A program made the translations under genes and the position numbers. A stretch of 64,000 nucleotides of DNA from Trichobilharzia regenti (Eukaryota; Platyhelminthes; Trematoda; Strigeidida; Schistosomatidae). The stretch covers positions 43,761,804-43,825,803 of the forward strand of contig OX235262.1 in NCBI GenBank assembly GCA_944472135.2, given 5' to 3'. The notes beneath the pieces are model-generated. The model was given only the letters and a program-made list of their open reading frames with translations. It was not told where the DNA came from and did not search any database. Below are positions 33,401-48,699 of the stretch, in pieces (the first letter of the stretch is position 1; the number at the start of each line of letters is the position of its first letter).

Positions 33401-36400
33401 GAATCGAATCATATCTGTGAATGCATAGAATAATAATAATAGTAGTATGAAATGCAATTAAAACTAAAATGTTTGTGATTATAATCGTAGTTAAATGTCA
33501 AGTGGCAAACCAAATTGAAGTCATATACAACGCAAAGAGTAATTTACCCAAATTCCTACGTACCCGACTCATTTGCATTGCTGAAGCTTTGGCTGTCGAA
33601 ACAAGAAACCCAGATCTCTGTGAACAGAAGTCCGTCCAACCCCTCCAACTTTCATGGTCTTAATCCCTCTATGCTTAAGTATGGTAATCCCCAATCGTAT
33701 TTTAGCTCTACCAATTTTTCATTTTGTCTATTCAATCTGTATACTCTTCCTTATTACGTCAATTGTTACTATTACTGCTCTCACTTTGAACTGTCCACGG
33801 TATTATTTCACTTGTTCGACCTGTCATTCTCAATCAATTCTTTTTTATAACGTTAAATTCTACGCTATTAAATTCCACACACTATTGCGTAACGTTTTTA
33901 TTTTATTCGATTTGTATACTAATCCTATAATTGCACACCCTTTTTCAAGTTGTATCCATCCTATGAATTATTGTATATATGACATTAATTTGTTTTGCCA
34001 CTTGACATTTAACTACGATTATAATCACAAACATTTTAGTTTTAATTGCATTTCATACTACTATTATTATTATTCTATGCATTCACAGATGTGATTCGAT
34101 TCCCTCACTGGATATAACTTCTTAAAAAACCATATATATACGATTGTACAGCTTGATGATAAATTCGTTGAAAAGAGTCTGTTTGCTGAATCACTTGTTA
34201 TGTAGTTACATCAGTTGCTTTTTACACTTGGTGAAAAATGTAAAAATAAGTCGTACAAAGTTTCTTAGCTGGGCGGTGCTTGTACCACTACTTTTGTACA
34301 AGTGAACGCATGGTGCCCATTTCTTTGTAGCTTGTCAATCTCCTTTCTAAATTATGCATTTCAGAAAATGTATCAACACTTCAAACTGGAATTTCTTTTG
34401 GACCCAGAGGACACAATAACTGCCTATATGGAGTTAGGAAAACAAAAAGCTAAGTCAATCGCTGAAGAAGAGAAACGTGCATTAAATGAAGTATTGTCTG
34501 AGTGTCCACATCAAGTGGCTGTGAATTTTGCAACCGGTAAGATTCAAATGCATAATGAGTCATAATGCAATGTCCATTTTTGTGCTGGAAGAGTGAAGCG
34601 ATTAAAGTGCAACTGATTTCATATTTTCACAGGATTTTTGAGAACCTATACAAGCTTCCTCTAATGCAAGAATATGATATAATGCAAAGGATATATTTCT
34701 TCTTAATCCTTTTATGGTAGACGATATTTGTAATAACCCAGTTAGGGTTTCAAAGCATTCAAAATCAATCATGAATGCGCACACTTATTTAGTCTTTGTC
34801 ACCTGGATTCTGGAAACCTTCACAAAACAATTAATCACTCTCTGCCCTGTATTTAATAACATTGCATATCTTTTCTACTATTTTTGGTGCTCTTTCATCG
34901 ACTGGGAAGTGCTATGGCAATTTTTGACTGTGAAGCGAGTGTCGGGAAGGTACATTGTACTGAACAAGGTACTCTACTCGAACTCATTCATGCAAGAGCT
35001 TGTGGACAGTTGTCATTTGTAGTGATGACAACCAGTGGTGACCGTCAGGAGTGTTCATTGTCTCCATTTTCGTTAAGTAGATGTACTAATGGAATTGACC
35101 CTAACTGACTTGGTGGCTTAGGGGTTGACCTGCCACTAGGGATGACTCTTGTCGACTTAGAGTATATGTATGATATTGACCTCTTAGATGAAGACGCGGA
35201 TGAAATGCAGTCTTGGAATGTTTGACATGCGATTCACCCATATAAAATGTGAGATGATGCCGCAGGACTGAACCACACTGACTTCCTAGTTTGAAAATAA
35301 GGAGTGAAATGGCATATCCACTAAACCATCATGTTTTTCCATATGATTATTCTTTTCCCCGCACATTTCTGCTTACTTTAGTTCTTTTTTGTCTACTTTT
35401 TGGGCTACATGGAGTGTGGAGAGTTGAACTTCTGTAACTCTGCGCAAAATTGTAGGTTGATATTGGATTATAGGTTTCCAGACCGTAGGTGTTACGAACT
35501 TCCCGGAATAATTTGAGCGCTGAGTCAGATTGATTCATTATAAGTTATTTAAATGAATCCCAGCTTGTTAAGAAAATCAAAACAAGATTTTTATCTGCTG
35601 AAGAAGCTCTGGCTTACACAGCGAAACCTTCAGAAGAAATCTTGTTTGATTTTCTTAACACGCTGGGATTAATTTAACTAATTTATAATGATATTGGATT
35701 GTATGTTGGTAAACTGTATTAATGGAAAGCAGTAGTGTCTATGCAGATGTACTCAGTACAACTACCGCTCCACTTATCCAGTAGTCTACCCAATGCTTGT
35801 AACATTTCAGATGGGATACAAAAGATTTGTTTGAGACACTGAATCCTGTATTGTTTCGTGCTAGAATATCCGACTTGTTATCAACGGACATGCTTACTGC
35901 ACAGCAGTTCACTTTTCTCTGATTTATGATTGAAACACAAGACAACTGACAAGAAAATCTAGAGGTTGTAACTAAACATAGAAACAAAGAAATGAAGCTT
36001 GTGAATATACATCAGTTGGCTTTAGCTCGTGTCACTCACGCTAATTAATAACCATCACCGCCTGGATAAATTATTCACTATAAAAATTTCAGCTCAAAAT
36101 CGCTTGTAACAGCATTGATACGCTATTTCTGCAACTAAAAAATCCCAATCTTTTCTTCGTTTTGTTTTAAACGTCATTTCGCAACCTTTGAGTTTTTTTT
36201 TATCTTCGTAGCTATCAAAATCGTAGCGTAGACATTCTAGGTTCTGTACCTTAAATCGTGTAAGTTGATTAGGACCGTTGGCGTTTACTCCATAACCACG
36301 TAGGAGTATAATGTATTCGGTTTAAAACAGTAAGACGAATACACCTGCTGATTAACGAATCTTCATGGAATCTAAACGCGACACATGCAATAGGAATGAC

Positions 36401-37721
36401 TCATCACTCACACTGGAAAATACTATTACCTATCAAGTCAAGCGAAGTTAGAAAGTTGTATCAGTACCTTAATACGATTATGATCGGCAATAAATTGTGC
36501 TCAAAACGCTGTCATCAGTAAATATTACTGTATAACACAGACTTTATCAAAATAAATTTCACCCACATTGGAATTATACTCTACCACAGTGCACAAGTCC
36601 TATTCCTATACGAATATACCTGTATTTTTCAATTGATTTCCGTTATTAATGCTCATCACGACTTATTTCTATCTAGGGTATGCAAGGCTGAAAAGTGCTT
36701 TGGAAGAATTCCTTACAAAAAAAAGAGATGAATGCCATGTAAGTGATTCATTCATAAACTCATTTACTTTTTAAAAATGTTTCGTAATTAGGTTGAGTTA
36801 ACAGCAATTAGCTTTCCTTTTAACTTAATAATGAATTATAAGTTGTCTTTACTTCTGTTTAAGTCACTTTCTGAAGTGAATTCGCCTTGCAATTCTTATC
36901 ACATTGATATTAGGACGCCAATTAACAGTTGCTGACCTGGTCTGTAATCATTATAAAGGTATCTGAGTTAACACAATGAACCACCTCCCCACTGGAGTAG
37001 AAGAAACTAAGATACTTTCAGTCGCAAAAATCCTTCATCTCGTCGATAATAGTTGATAAACTCAGCAACCACTATTGGTAACTTTAAAGGTATTATTCTC
37101 GATGACTGTATTTCATTCAAGTCGGTTTCTTAGTACTGCAAACCAGTGACCTTTCTATCGATACAAAAAATATCATTACTTCGTTGAAGACATTACTAGA
37201 TATACTACTTATACCAAAGTATAAGCTGCACAAATAGACACGATCGATTCCAACGTTTAAATGATTATAATCAAGAACACAACATATAAATATTAAGTTT
37301 ACCACAGATTGCCTCACTTTTCATCCTTATTATTGATAAGACCATTATTACTATTATTATTGTTATCATTACTACTATTATGACTAATTGCAAAATTTAT
37401 ATTCACCATCTTATTATCCTATTGACAAAACACCATGATTGGTTTATATTTGAATTTTTATTTGTAAACTTATGTATATTAGAGCTAGGCCTGATCAGAT
37501 CTAATTGAAAACAGTATTGTTCGCTTAAATGTGTTGTTCTAAATTTTACTCTGGAAATATTTAATACATTATGGTATGTAACCCGATAAGTGGATAGTTG
37601 TTGATACTTCCCAGCAGAATAAACTAAATTATCGTATTCGCTTTATCCTTTATTTTAGGTTGTTACAGCGGAAGAAGTGAATGCATTTTTTGAAGACTTT
37701 CGTAAACGTAATTCGTTATAA
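24418..37721 (+). CDS. UBR7: UBR7-like protein (UBR-box and PHD-finger, putative E3 ubiquitin ligase), eight exons
   Basis: Exons read 24418-24540, 24572-24769, 24800-24892, 24927-24980, 25013-25417, 34365-34536, 36677-36738 and 37659-37721, all with GT/AG ends and matching phases, giving about 389 residues (human UBR7 is a little longer). Residues 37-103 form a UBR box: CTFTRGYVKRQGLYTC, CHAGHDVVELYTKRNF, CDCGN. Residues 127-178 form a PHD finger (C127, C129, C146, C149, H154, C175, C178; RPYPDP loop). The C-terminus holds LEFLLDPEDTITAY and ends with AEEVNAFFEDF, the family's usual tail. UBR7 proteins are nuclear and linked to histone H2B ubiquitination in animals; that role is carried over from the family. 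The first four introns are 30-34 bp; intron 5 is 8.9 kb and full of RTE-like elements. The gene is convergent with the NOP2-like gene. Confidence 0.93.
25418..27055 (+). other. Start of UBR7-like intron 5, no recognisable content
   Basis: The intron begins GTAAGTAC right after the CRCEECK codons. I see no exon, conserved motif or bounded repeat up to the RTE-like insertion at 27068. Confidence 0.5.
27157..28083 (+). pseudogene. Endonuclease C-terminus and RT N-terminus of outer RTE-like element
   Basis: The frame is open across the end of the APE-type endonuclease, including the WTQIDHIAISYRW and DTDHALVRARV blocks with the catalytic DH. A Lys/Arg-rich linker follows, then the start of RT (AGPDGIIPEVFKYGGD). 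It is cut at 28083 by the nested element; the continuation lies at 31723. Codons after 28083 belong to the insert's 3' end. Confidence 0.88.
28084..31713 (-). mobile_element. RTE-like retrotransposon, apparently full length (3630 bp), inserted into another RTE-like element
   Basis: Flanked by the 9-bp target duplication CTAGTTTGT (28075-28083 and 31714-31722), which reconstructs the host element's sequence when one copy is removed. On the minus strand it starts about 20 bases before the ATG and ends with a short CAGA/CAGACA tandem tail, typical of RTE 3' ends. It is antisense to both the host RTE-like element and UBR7. Confidence 0.93.
28266..31693 (-). pseudogene. Endonuclease-reverse transcriptase of nested RTE-like element, one frameshift
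   Basis: The frame from 31693 gives 303 residues with a basic, Ser-rich N-terminus and the start of an APE endonuclease (HIGALNVRTLCQIGQ, CVSETRIQD). At about 30800 an A-run appears one base short, ending the frame at 30782. In the next frame LAGDFNAQV continues the endonuclease and an 825-residue open stretch (from 30743) covers the rest: the WTQIDHIAI and TDHALV endonuclease blocks, RT with FLDLKAAFDSVDR, GVRQGCPLSPFLFN and the catalytic EYADDIVLL, then a C-terminal domain with HRCLRSISRVKW and RWLGHVLRMPSHRLPRR. A single base separates it from a complete protein of about 1140 residues. It is of RTE/SR2 type as known from schistosomes; the exact family is not determined. Confidence 0.9.
31723..32949 (+). 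pseudogene. RT and C-terminal domain of outer RTE-like element, premature stop
   Basis: The frame begins LTEVLGNVWES right after the target duplication and includes FLDLKAAFDSVDRK, VRQGCPLSPF and EYADDIVLLGEDD. A TGA at 32947-32949 follows RMPNHRLP where the intact element reads RR. Homology continues after it (ALLPHIGAGWKR, GGQTKTW) up to about 33060. The same stop occurs at the same place in the copy at 58635. Confidence 0.88.
33356..34200. repeat. Foldback structure with about 170-bp arms
   Basis: Bases 33356-33527 are nearly the reverse complement of 33975-34146. The repeat extends further: 34147-34200 is the reverse complement of 27002-27055, so before the RTE-like insertion the left arm was about 55 bases longer. 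Between the arms are about 450 bases without a recognisable coding region. The inner phrase CTGAAGCTTTGGCTGTCGAAAC (33580-33601) vaguely resembles the hammerhead-like motifs elsewhere in the window. It may be a foldback transposon or an inverted pair of Penelope-type LTRs; I cannot decide. Confidence 0.7.
34880..35340 (+). pseudogene. Decayed RTE-like RT remnant in intron 6 of the UBR7-like gene
   Basis: Scattered matches in different frames follow the RTE order: IDWEVLWQFLTVK (for VDREVLWRCLAVK), a VLNKVLYSNSF block, TTSGDRQECSLSPF (for TTSGVRQGCPLSPF) and a degraded YMYDIDLLDEDADEMQ (for YADDIVLLGEDADEMQ). Several frameshifts make it non-coding. Confidence 0.8.
35440..35700. repeat. Inverted Penelope-LTR-like segments around a hammerhead-like motif
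   Basis: About 35 bases at 35553-35588 (ATGAATCCCAGCTTGTTAAGAAAATC...) are nearly the reverse complement of 35640-35676 (...GATTTTCTTAACACGCTGGGATTAAT). The minus-strand continuation (35440-35553) is homologous to plus-strand 47690-47810. Each copy encodes a similar short peptide start (MNQSDSALKLF and MSQSESALKLF). The arrangement recalls the inverted terminal segments of Penelope-like elements; that link is inference. Confidence 0.55.
35598..35627 (+). ncRNA. Hammerhead-ribozyme-like motif
   Basis: CTGAAGA (35598-35604, fits CUGANGA), one extra A, then GCTCTG (35606-35611) pairing with CACAGC (35617-35622) at 5 of 6 positions, then GAAAC (35623-35627). Penelope-like elements are known to carry hammerhead motifs. 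The extra base before stem II departs from the textbook core and no clear cleavage-site stem is visible, so activity is uncertain. Confidence 0.4.
35701..36676 (+). other. Remainder of UBR7-like intron 6, no recognisable content
   Basis: AT-rich sequence with no clear coding potential or bounded repeat, up to the acceptor ATCTAG before exon 7 at 36677. Confidence 0.5.
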
Positions 37722-38506
37722 TTGGGATACGTAGAGAAGGAAAATAACACGCATTTTGTAAACTAAGATTATTTTATGTACGCTTACGCTGTATTGCAAC
37801 AACTAGACTATTTTGGAAATAACTCCAATAATTAAACTGTTGCATGAAGCAACTAAGCATTTAATAAACTATGTTGCATTCATTATGTGTTGACTTTTAT
37901 GTACCATTCTTCGGTGTTTAAGACTTAAAGTAAAATCGCAGTGACTATAAGATGTTTGACTACAACGAATTGGCTAGTCAGCTTATTTAATCCAAATGCA
38001 TTCGATTCATGCCACAAATAGAGTGATGTTCAAAGTACTGTTGCTTAGCATTTTTGTCTGCATATGCATCTAGGCGAACAAGTCAGTCTGTCTTCAGTAA
38101 GCCGGAAAGAACCTGTTTTAGGCTGAAAAAAAACACAGGAATGAAGATGTATCCCACTGAAAACTGGTGTGCTAAGAGTTCAATGTGATACCAAACTATA
38201 GCCTGTCATGTAGCCTACATAGTACATCTTAATAACATCGACGACAAGTAATGCTGATATCTTCTATGTTCAAAAGATTTTTCGTGTATTGTTGTTGACG
38301 CACTTAGGAGAAAAGCTAGTGTATTGTATCTGCACTTTTTTACTACTGATTCCATTAAGTCACTTTCGTGTCTATTAAAAGCCATGACTTAAAGAGGGAA
38401 ACCACTTCCAAAATGTTAACTACAAACATCTTAGATATATAATACAAAGCAATTGTATGCAAGCAAAATATAAGCCAGTTGATCTGACTTTTTGTATTCA
38501 CAAATA
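37722..38506. other. Intergenic gap between convergent UBR7-like and NOP2-like genes
   Basis: 785 bases separate the two stop codons. AATAAA-type signals are present (AATAAA at about 37862), suitable for the UBR7-like transcript end. No other feature is seen. Confidence 0.5.
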
Positions 38507-43893
<5,387 letters not shown>

Positions 43894-44550
43894 CGCCGTG
43901 ACCAGAAACAACTAGAGCGCTTTAAAGAGCAGTAGGTCATTGGCAATGACCTAGGACAACAATGAAGAAAAACGGAGACCAGAAATAATGACATTATGTG
44001 ACCTAAGCTGTCTCATTCGCGTCCTTGAGTATTTCTAGCAAATCCAAAGCTGGGAACATGCACCTTCTGAAAAAGAAGAGAAGTTTTCATTCTATTGTAA
44101 CAGAAACTTATGTTGCACTAGTCACTAAGGTGGAGTACAAGTCAATCTCAACCTGAGTTACGTCTGATAAAATCCTACTTTTCTACGCAATGAATTCTGG
44201 TTTAACTGAAAGGTTATCCGTCACAAGCGAAGTGGAAAATTTAAGTGAGCAAGACCCTATGATCAGGTCTGAATATGGCAAAGGCGCCAGGGAACCGATT
44301 ATAGATGTGCTAATTCGTTCGATGGTAGCCTAAGCTTCTTCCTTAGGACATAAGACTTACTTTGAAGACGAATGTTACACATCTAACTGTCACCACAAGC
44401 CGTTTGGCTGAGATAAACGCGATTTTGAGCCCTACTCATATTCCTAGGTTATTAAATATCCAAGTTACCGTCAGCCATTATCTGACAAACTATAACGAAG
44501 ACGTTTTGATGTGGTTTTGTTCTCTGAGCTGGATGGTTAATTTGCGAAGC
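43894..44550 (-). other. Sequence between NOP2-like start codon and Penelope-like 3' end
   Basis: It should hold the NOP2-like 5' UTR and promoter close to 43894-44100. The distal part (near 44500-44550, CCAGCTCAGAGAAC on the minus strand) belongs to the Penelope-like 3' region. No promoter motif can be identified. Confidence 0.45.
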
Positions 44551-44580
44551 TTTCATCACCCTACTGAGTGACATCTTCAG
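44551..44580 (-). ncRNA. Hammerhead-ribozyme-like motif downstream of the Penelope-like ORF
   Basis: On the minus strand: CTGAAGA (44580-44574), one extra T, GTCACTC (44572-44566) pairing at 7 of 7 positions, with two G-T pairs, with GGGTGAT (44561-44555) over a 4-base loop, then GAAA (44554-44551). It lies about 150 bases 3' of the Penelope-like ORF on the same strand, where a terminal repeat would be. A decayed relative with the same downstream sequence (AGCTTCGCAA...CCAGCTCAGAGAAC) is at 58096-58180. Confidence 0.45.
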
Positions 44581-44725
44581 CGCATACTTCAATTTGAAGT
44601 GAGCTTTTAGATTTCTCCACGAGTTTATCAGTCATCTCTCCTGGTGACCTTGGATGTGACTGGTTGTTTATGTGGGTTTTCACATCTTCTAGGTTACTTG
44701 TATTGGAACTGACTGTTTCTTTGGC

Positions 44726-46969
44726 TTAAACTTTGACCCTTTGTGTGTGAAGTTTCTTTCTTATTGGTTGATAGATTTTGTTTATCTCTATGTGTCTACT
44801 GATTGATGATTTACTGGAATGCCAAGCTTGTAAAAATTCTCTAGCATTCTTGTTGTTTCCTCTGTCTAATATTTGAACGTTATCCCAGTCGAATTGATGT
44901 CTGTGGTTGTCTGTATGTAGTGATATGAGGGAGTGGATATCATGTCTTTTGACGGCTAACTTATGTTCGTGGATACGAGGACGAAGGGGACGTCCACTTT
45001 GGCCAATGTAGTGTTTTTCACAGTTGTTACAGTTTATTTTGTAGATGATGTTGGTTTTATCTTCTTTCGCTGTTGAGTCTTTTGGTTGACATAGAATTGA
45101 GTGAAGCGACTTTGTTGGTTTGTGTACAACGTCAATTCCTAAAGGTTTGAAGAGTCTTGTAGTGATTTCTGAGATATCCTTTATATATGGTAAGGCGATT
45201 TTCTTTGTGTTTTCCTTGGTGGCTTTTGTTTTGGTAGGTTGGCTTGGGGGTATATGTCTCTTGATGAAATTCCGTGGATATCCATTCTTTTGGAAGACGT
45301 CCATGAGATACTTTTCTTCAATTTTCCTTAAGGTGGGAGTGCTGCAGTGAGTCCTTGCTCTCTTGAATAGTGTTTGTATGCAATTCCTTTTGTGTGCTAT
45401 TGGGTTGTTGCTGTTGTAATTCAGTATTTGGTCTGTGTGAGTTTCTGACTCCCCTATGGTTGTTCGCCTGACTAAGACGTCCAAAAATGGTATTTTGTTC
45501 TCGGATTCCTCTTCTCTTGTGAATTTGATGTCGTTGAAGACGTTGTTTATTAAGTTGTGAGTTTTGTCTAATTCGTTTCTTTTGATTATTACAAATGTGT
45601 CGTCTACGTAACGTATCCAAATCTTGGGTTTGATCTTTGGTAGAATTATGTTTTCGAGTCTTTGCATCACTGCTTCTGCAATCAAACCTGATATTGGTGA
45701 TCCCATGGGTGTTCCTTTGACTTGTTCATATATTTGGCCGTTGAATTGGAAGTATGTTGTTAGGCATAGATTTATGCATTCCATCCAGCTTGTGTGTTGC
45801 GTTTTTGATTGTTGTGGAAGTTGTTCGTCGTTGCTAAGTAATTGCTCCATTGTTTCTTTTGCTAGTTTTTGTCCGATGGAGGTATATAATGCTGTCACGT
45901 CGAAGGATACCATTATTTCTTGTTCATCTATTTGGATGTCTCTGGTTTTCTCTAGGAATTGAATAGCAGAGCTGATAGAGTGATCACAAGATTCCGTTAG
46001 GTGTTTTAGTTTTCTGTATAATTCCTTGGACAAATTATATGTTGGAGTTCCTGGGAGTGATACAATTGGTCGTAACGGGATATTTGCCTTGTATATTTTG
46101 GGTCTGCCGTAGAATCGAGGTAGGACTGGTCCATTGGATTTCATTCGCCATTGGTCTTGTTTTGTGATCTGTCCAGTTTTGCTGAGCTTGTTTAAGGTCC
46201 TTTGGATGCGGTTGTCCAATGTTTGTATGGGATTTGTTGGGAGTTGTTGATATACATCTTCATCTTTGAGTAGTTCTTCAGCTTTCTTGGTGTATTCTTC
46301 TCTGTCCATGACTACTGTTGTTCTTCCTTTGTCGGCTGGTAAAATGACGATGTCCTTCCTATTTTTCAGCTTTTTGAGGGCCTTTAGTTCTTGAGCGTTG
46401 AGTTGTGTGTGTTGTCTTTTCTGTTTGACCATTGGTACAATTGTTTGGCGTATCTCTTCCTGTGTTTCCTCGTTCAAGTTTGATGATTTGAGTAATGATT
46501 CAAGGGTAGCGAAGAAATCAGTTTTCGAAGCATCTCCGGTGTTGTAGTTTAATCCTTTTTGTAGTAGTTGTTGTTCCATTTTTGATAGTGGTTATTTTGA
46601 TAGGTTGACTGCGCAGTCTATGGGCGTATTGTCTGGTTGTTGTTTTCTAATCTTGGCTAGCTTGGTTTTGAGGACTCTTCGTCTTTGTTCTCTGTGTTTT
46701 CCACTTGACAGTGTAATTGCGGTGATCAGCGTTGACAGGTGTTCTTGGTTGAGGGTTTTCTCTAATTTTGCTTTTTGGACATCGATTATTTGTTGATATT
46801 TGTTGATCCGATAATGTGCGTCCGTAATCATTAATTTGACCATTCGTCTTCCACATTGTTCGGTCAATTTCCATCCCATTGGGCAGTTGACTGGTGGGTT
46901 GTATGTTACACTGTTTGGTAGGATTGAATGACGAAGGCACTCACCAAGGTAGTACCTTCGAGGAGGCAA
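44726..46969 (-). pseudogene. Penelope-like element ORF (RT plus GIY-YIG), one in-frame stop
   Basis: The frame from 46969 reads 125 residues to a TAA at 46592-46594, then continues in the same frame 617 residues from the ATG at 46579. Only that stop breaks a protein of about 747 residues. RT features are DIVILPADKGRTTVV, FYGRPKIYKANIPLRPI, MVSFDVTALYT, KGTPMGSPISGLIAE and the catalytic IRYVDDTFVII. The C-terminus has NIIYKINCNNCEKHYIGQS followed by LRPRIHEHK, a GIY-YIG endonuclease with the Cys pair typical of Penelope. Such elements insert by target-primed reverse transcription. The stop may be a sequencing error or a recent mutation. It lies upstream of and in the same direction as the NOP2-like gene. 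Confidence 0.93.
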
Positions 46970-47492
46970 GACGAAAGAAAACCACGAGAAAGGTGCATAA
47001 GTATCTTAAAAGCGTTAATAATTCAAAATATATAACATACAACAGAGACGGAGCTCATTTATTCATTGACAGTTCTGGACATCTGTTGGCAAGAAGTTCC
47101 ATGTTTGCTGGAACTTAATACTAAAAAAATTAGAACGAAATTTGGTTGGACGATGAAGATGACCTCGAAGACCCATCGCTGATTAATTCATACGTTAAAT
47201 TGAAGTTTGTTTTTCCAAAAGAAAACTATTCCTATGAGAGTTTTAAATAGAAGAGGGAGGTTAAGTCGTTGATGCCTGAACCAAAGGGATTTTATCCTAG
47301 GAGTTGTGCAGTGATAGTTGTAGAGTACTTTAAGACTCATAATTTATTTAAAATAATCCCAAAATGTTTAAGAGAAAAGAAAAACAAGAATTTTCCGAGA
47401 GTTTCGCTATTCAGGCTTCCCCATCACAATTATTTCTATTAAATTAACTATCTAAATATGTAGTCCGAAATTACAAAAAATGGAGTGAGTCC

Positions 47493-47590
47493 CATTGAAG
47501 GTCAGTTGTCGGCAGACATTCGTACAGATAAAAATTTTTTACCAGACGTCACATATAGTACAAATGTCTGCTAACAAGTGACCTTCAAAG
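47493..47590. repeat. Long imperfect hairpin, 33-bp arms
   Basis: 47493-47525 (CATTGAAGGTCAGTTGTCGG...) and the reverse complement of 47558-47590 agree at about 28 of 33 positions, with a 32-base loop. It could be a small terminal-inverted-repeat element or part of a Penelope-type terminal region. No target duplication was found. Confidence 0.55.
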
Positions 47591-47634
47591 TAACACACAC
47601 TTGACTAAATTCTGGCAGTTATTAAAACCCTAAT

Positions 47635-47815
47635 AAATCAGCTGAGAAAGGTGTTGCTCATACAGCGAAACGTTCTGAAAAATACTGTGCCGATCCTTTT
47701 CGAAACAAGTTAGGATTATTTTGAATAAGTTATAATGAGTCAGTCTGAATCAGCGCTAAAATTATTCAAGGAAATGCGTAACATATACGGCTTTAACGCT
47801 TAAAATCCATGGACT
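47635..47815 (+). repeat. Decayed Penelope-LTR-like segment
   Basis: It contains AGCTGAGAAAGG...GCTCATACAGCGAAACG, comparable to the hammerhead-like motif at 35598 (shared ACAGCGAAAC), followed by TAGGATTATTTTGAATAAGTTATAATGAGTCAG, homologous to the reverse complement of 35510-35570. The core box is damaged. Confidence 0.45.
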
Positions 47816-48046
47816 TGGTACAGAAGTTCAACTTAGGAATCTTCTATGAACACTTTCAACCTGTAGTTTTTCTTTGATAGAAGTGGTAACTAAGATAAAT
47901 AGACAGTACTTAGGTGTAGGGCGTATGCGCGTTTTGTTCGGCAGCGTTTCAGACTTCTGAGTGAAAATTATGAAACATAAATCAAAGTAATCTTCTAGCC
48001 AGTCATACTGTAACAGCAGAAGACAAGGTCCAGGCGACAGATCTTT

Positions 48047-48354
48047 TGTCAATGTCCAGGTCTAAATACACTCGACTTCACACTGTCCTTATAGAACTTT
48101 CAGGAACTATGCGCAATAACCAGTGCGAAAAACCAGAACACAAATTGGTGATTCAAGAAACCTTTATTTTTGCACCAATACAGAGCTAACCATAAGGTTA
48201 TTGTACACAAAGTTTCCGATAGTTTTTCTCTGTCTTCCAATGAACAGCTAACGATGGAACGATGACTGCAGTATCGATGACTCCCGCTTAAATACAGAGT
48301 TGGGTTTGAGCAAACAACCATGAATTGATCGTTCAATCTTCAACTACATTGACA
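48047..48354 (-). repeat. Solo LTR of BEL/Pao family
   Basis: 308 bp, from TGTCAATGTCC to CTACATTGACA on the plus strand, the same ends as the family LTRs. It aligns with 3324-3644 and supplies the terminal 14 bases missing there. No internal element sequence is on either side. Flanks TCTTT and TACTT match at 4 of 5 positions. A solo LTR forms by recombination between two LTRs. Confidence 0.8.
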
Positions 48355-48699
48355 TACTTATTAAGGAAATCAACACATTCATAATTTTCCATGTACATAT
48401 TTTAGATTGTTAGCAGAGAAACACAGTCCTCTGATTGGTTGTTTCTTGCAGAAAGTTAACCTTGCATCTCTTTGTGACTGTTTCTTGAATGTCAGATCAT
48501 CTTTATGTTAACTGTACCCGCCTACGCAAAGCCTTTGTTCTCATTTTTCTCAAGACCAATATTTGGGACATAAACATGGCGTAAATTACTGTCCACCAAT
48601 TTTGACTAACAACCGTCTCTCACCACAATACTGCTACAGAAACTTCAACGCACAGGAAATAGATAAAGCTGCAAAAATTCAAATAACTGCCTTATTCCT

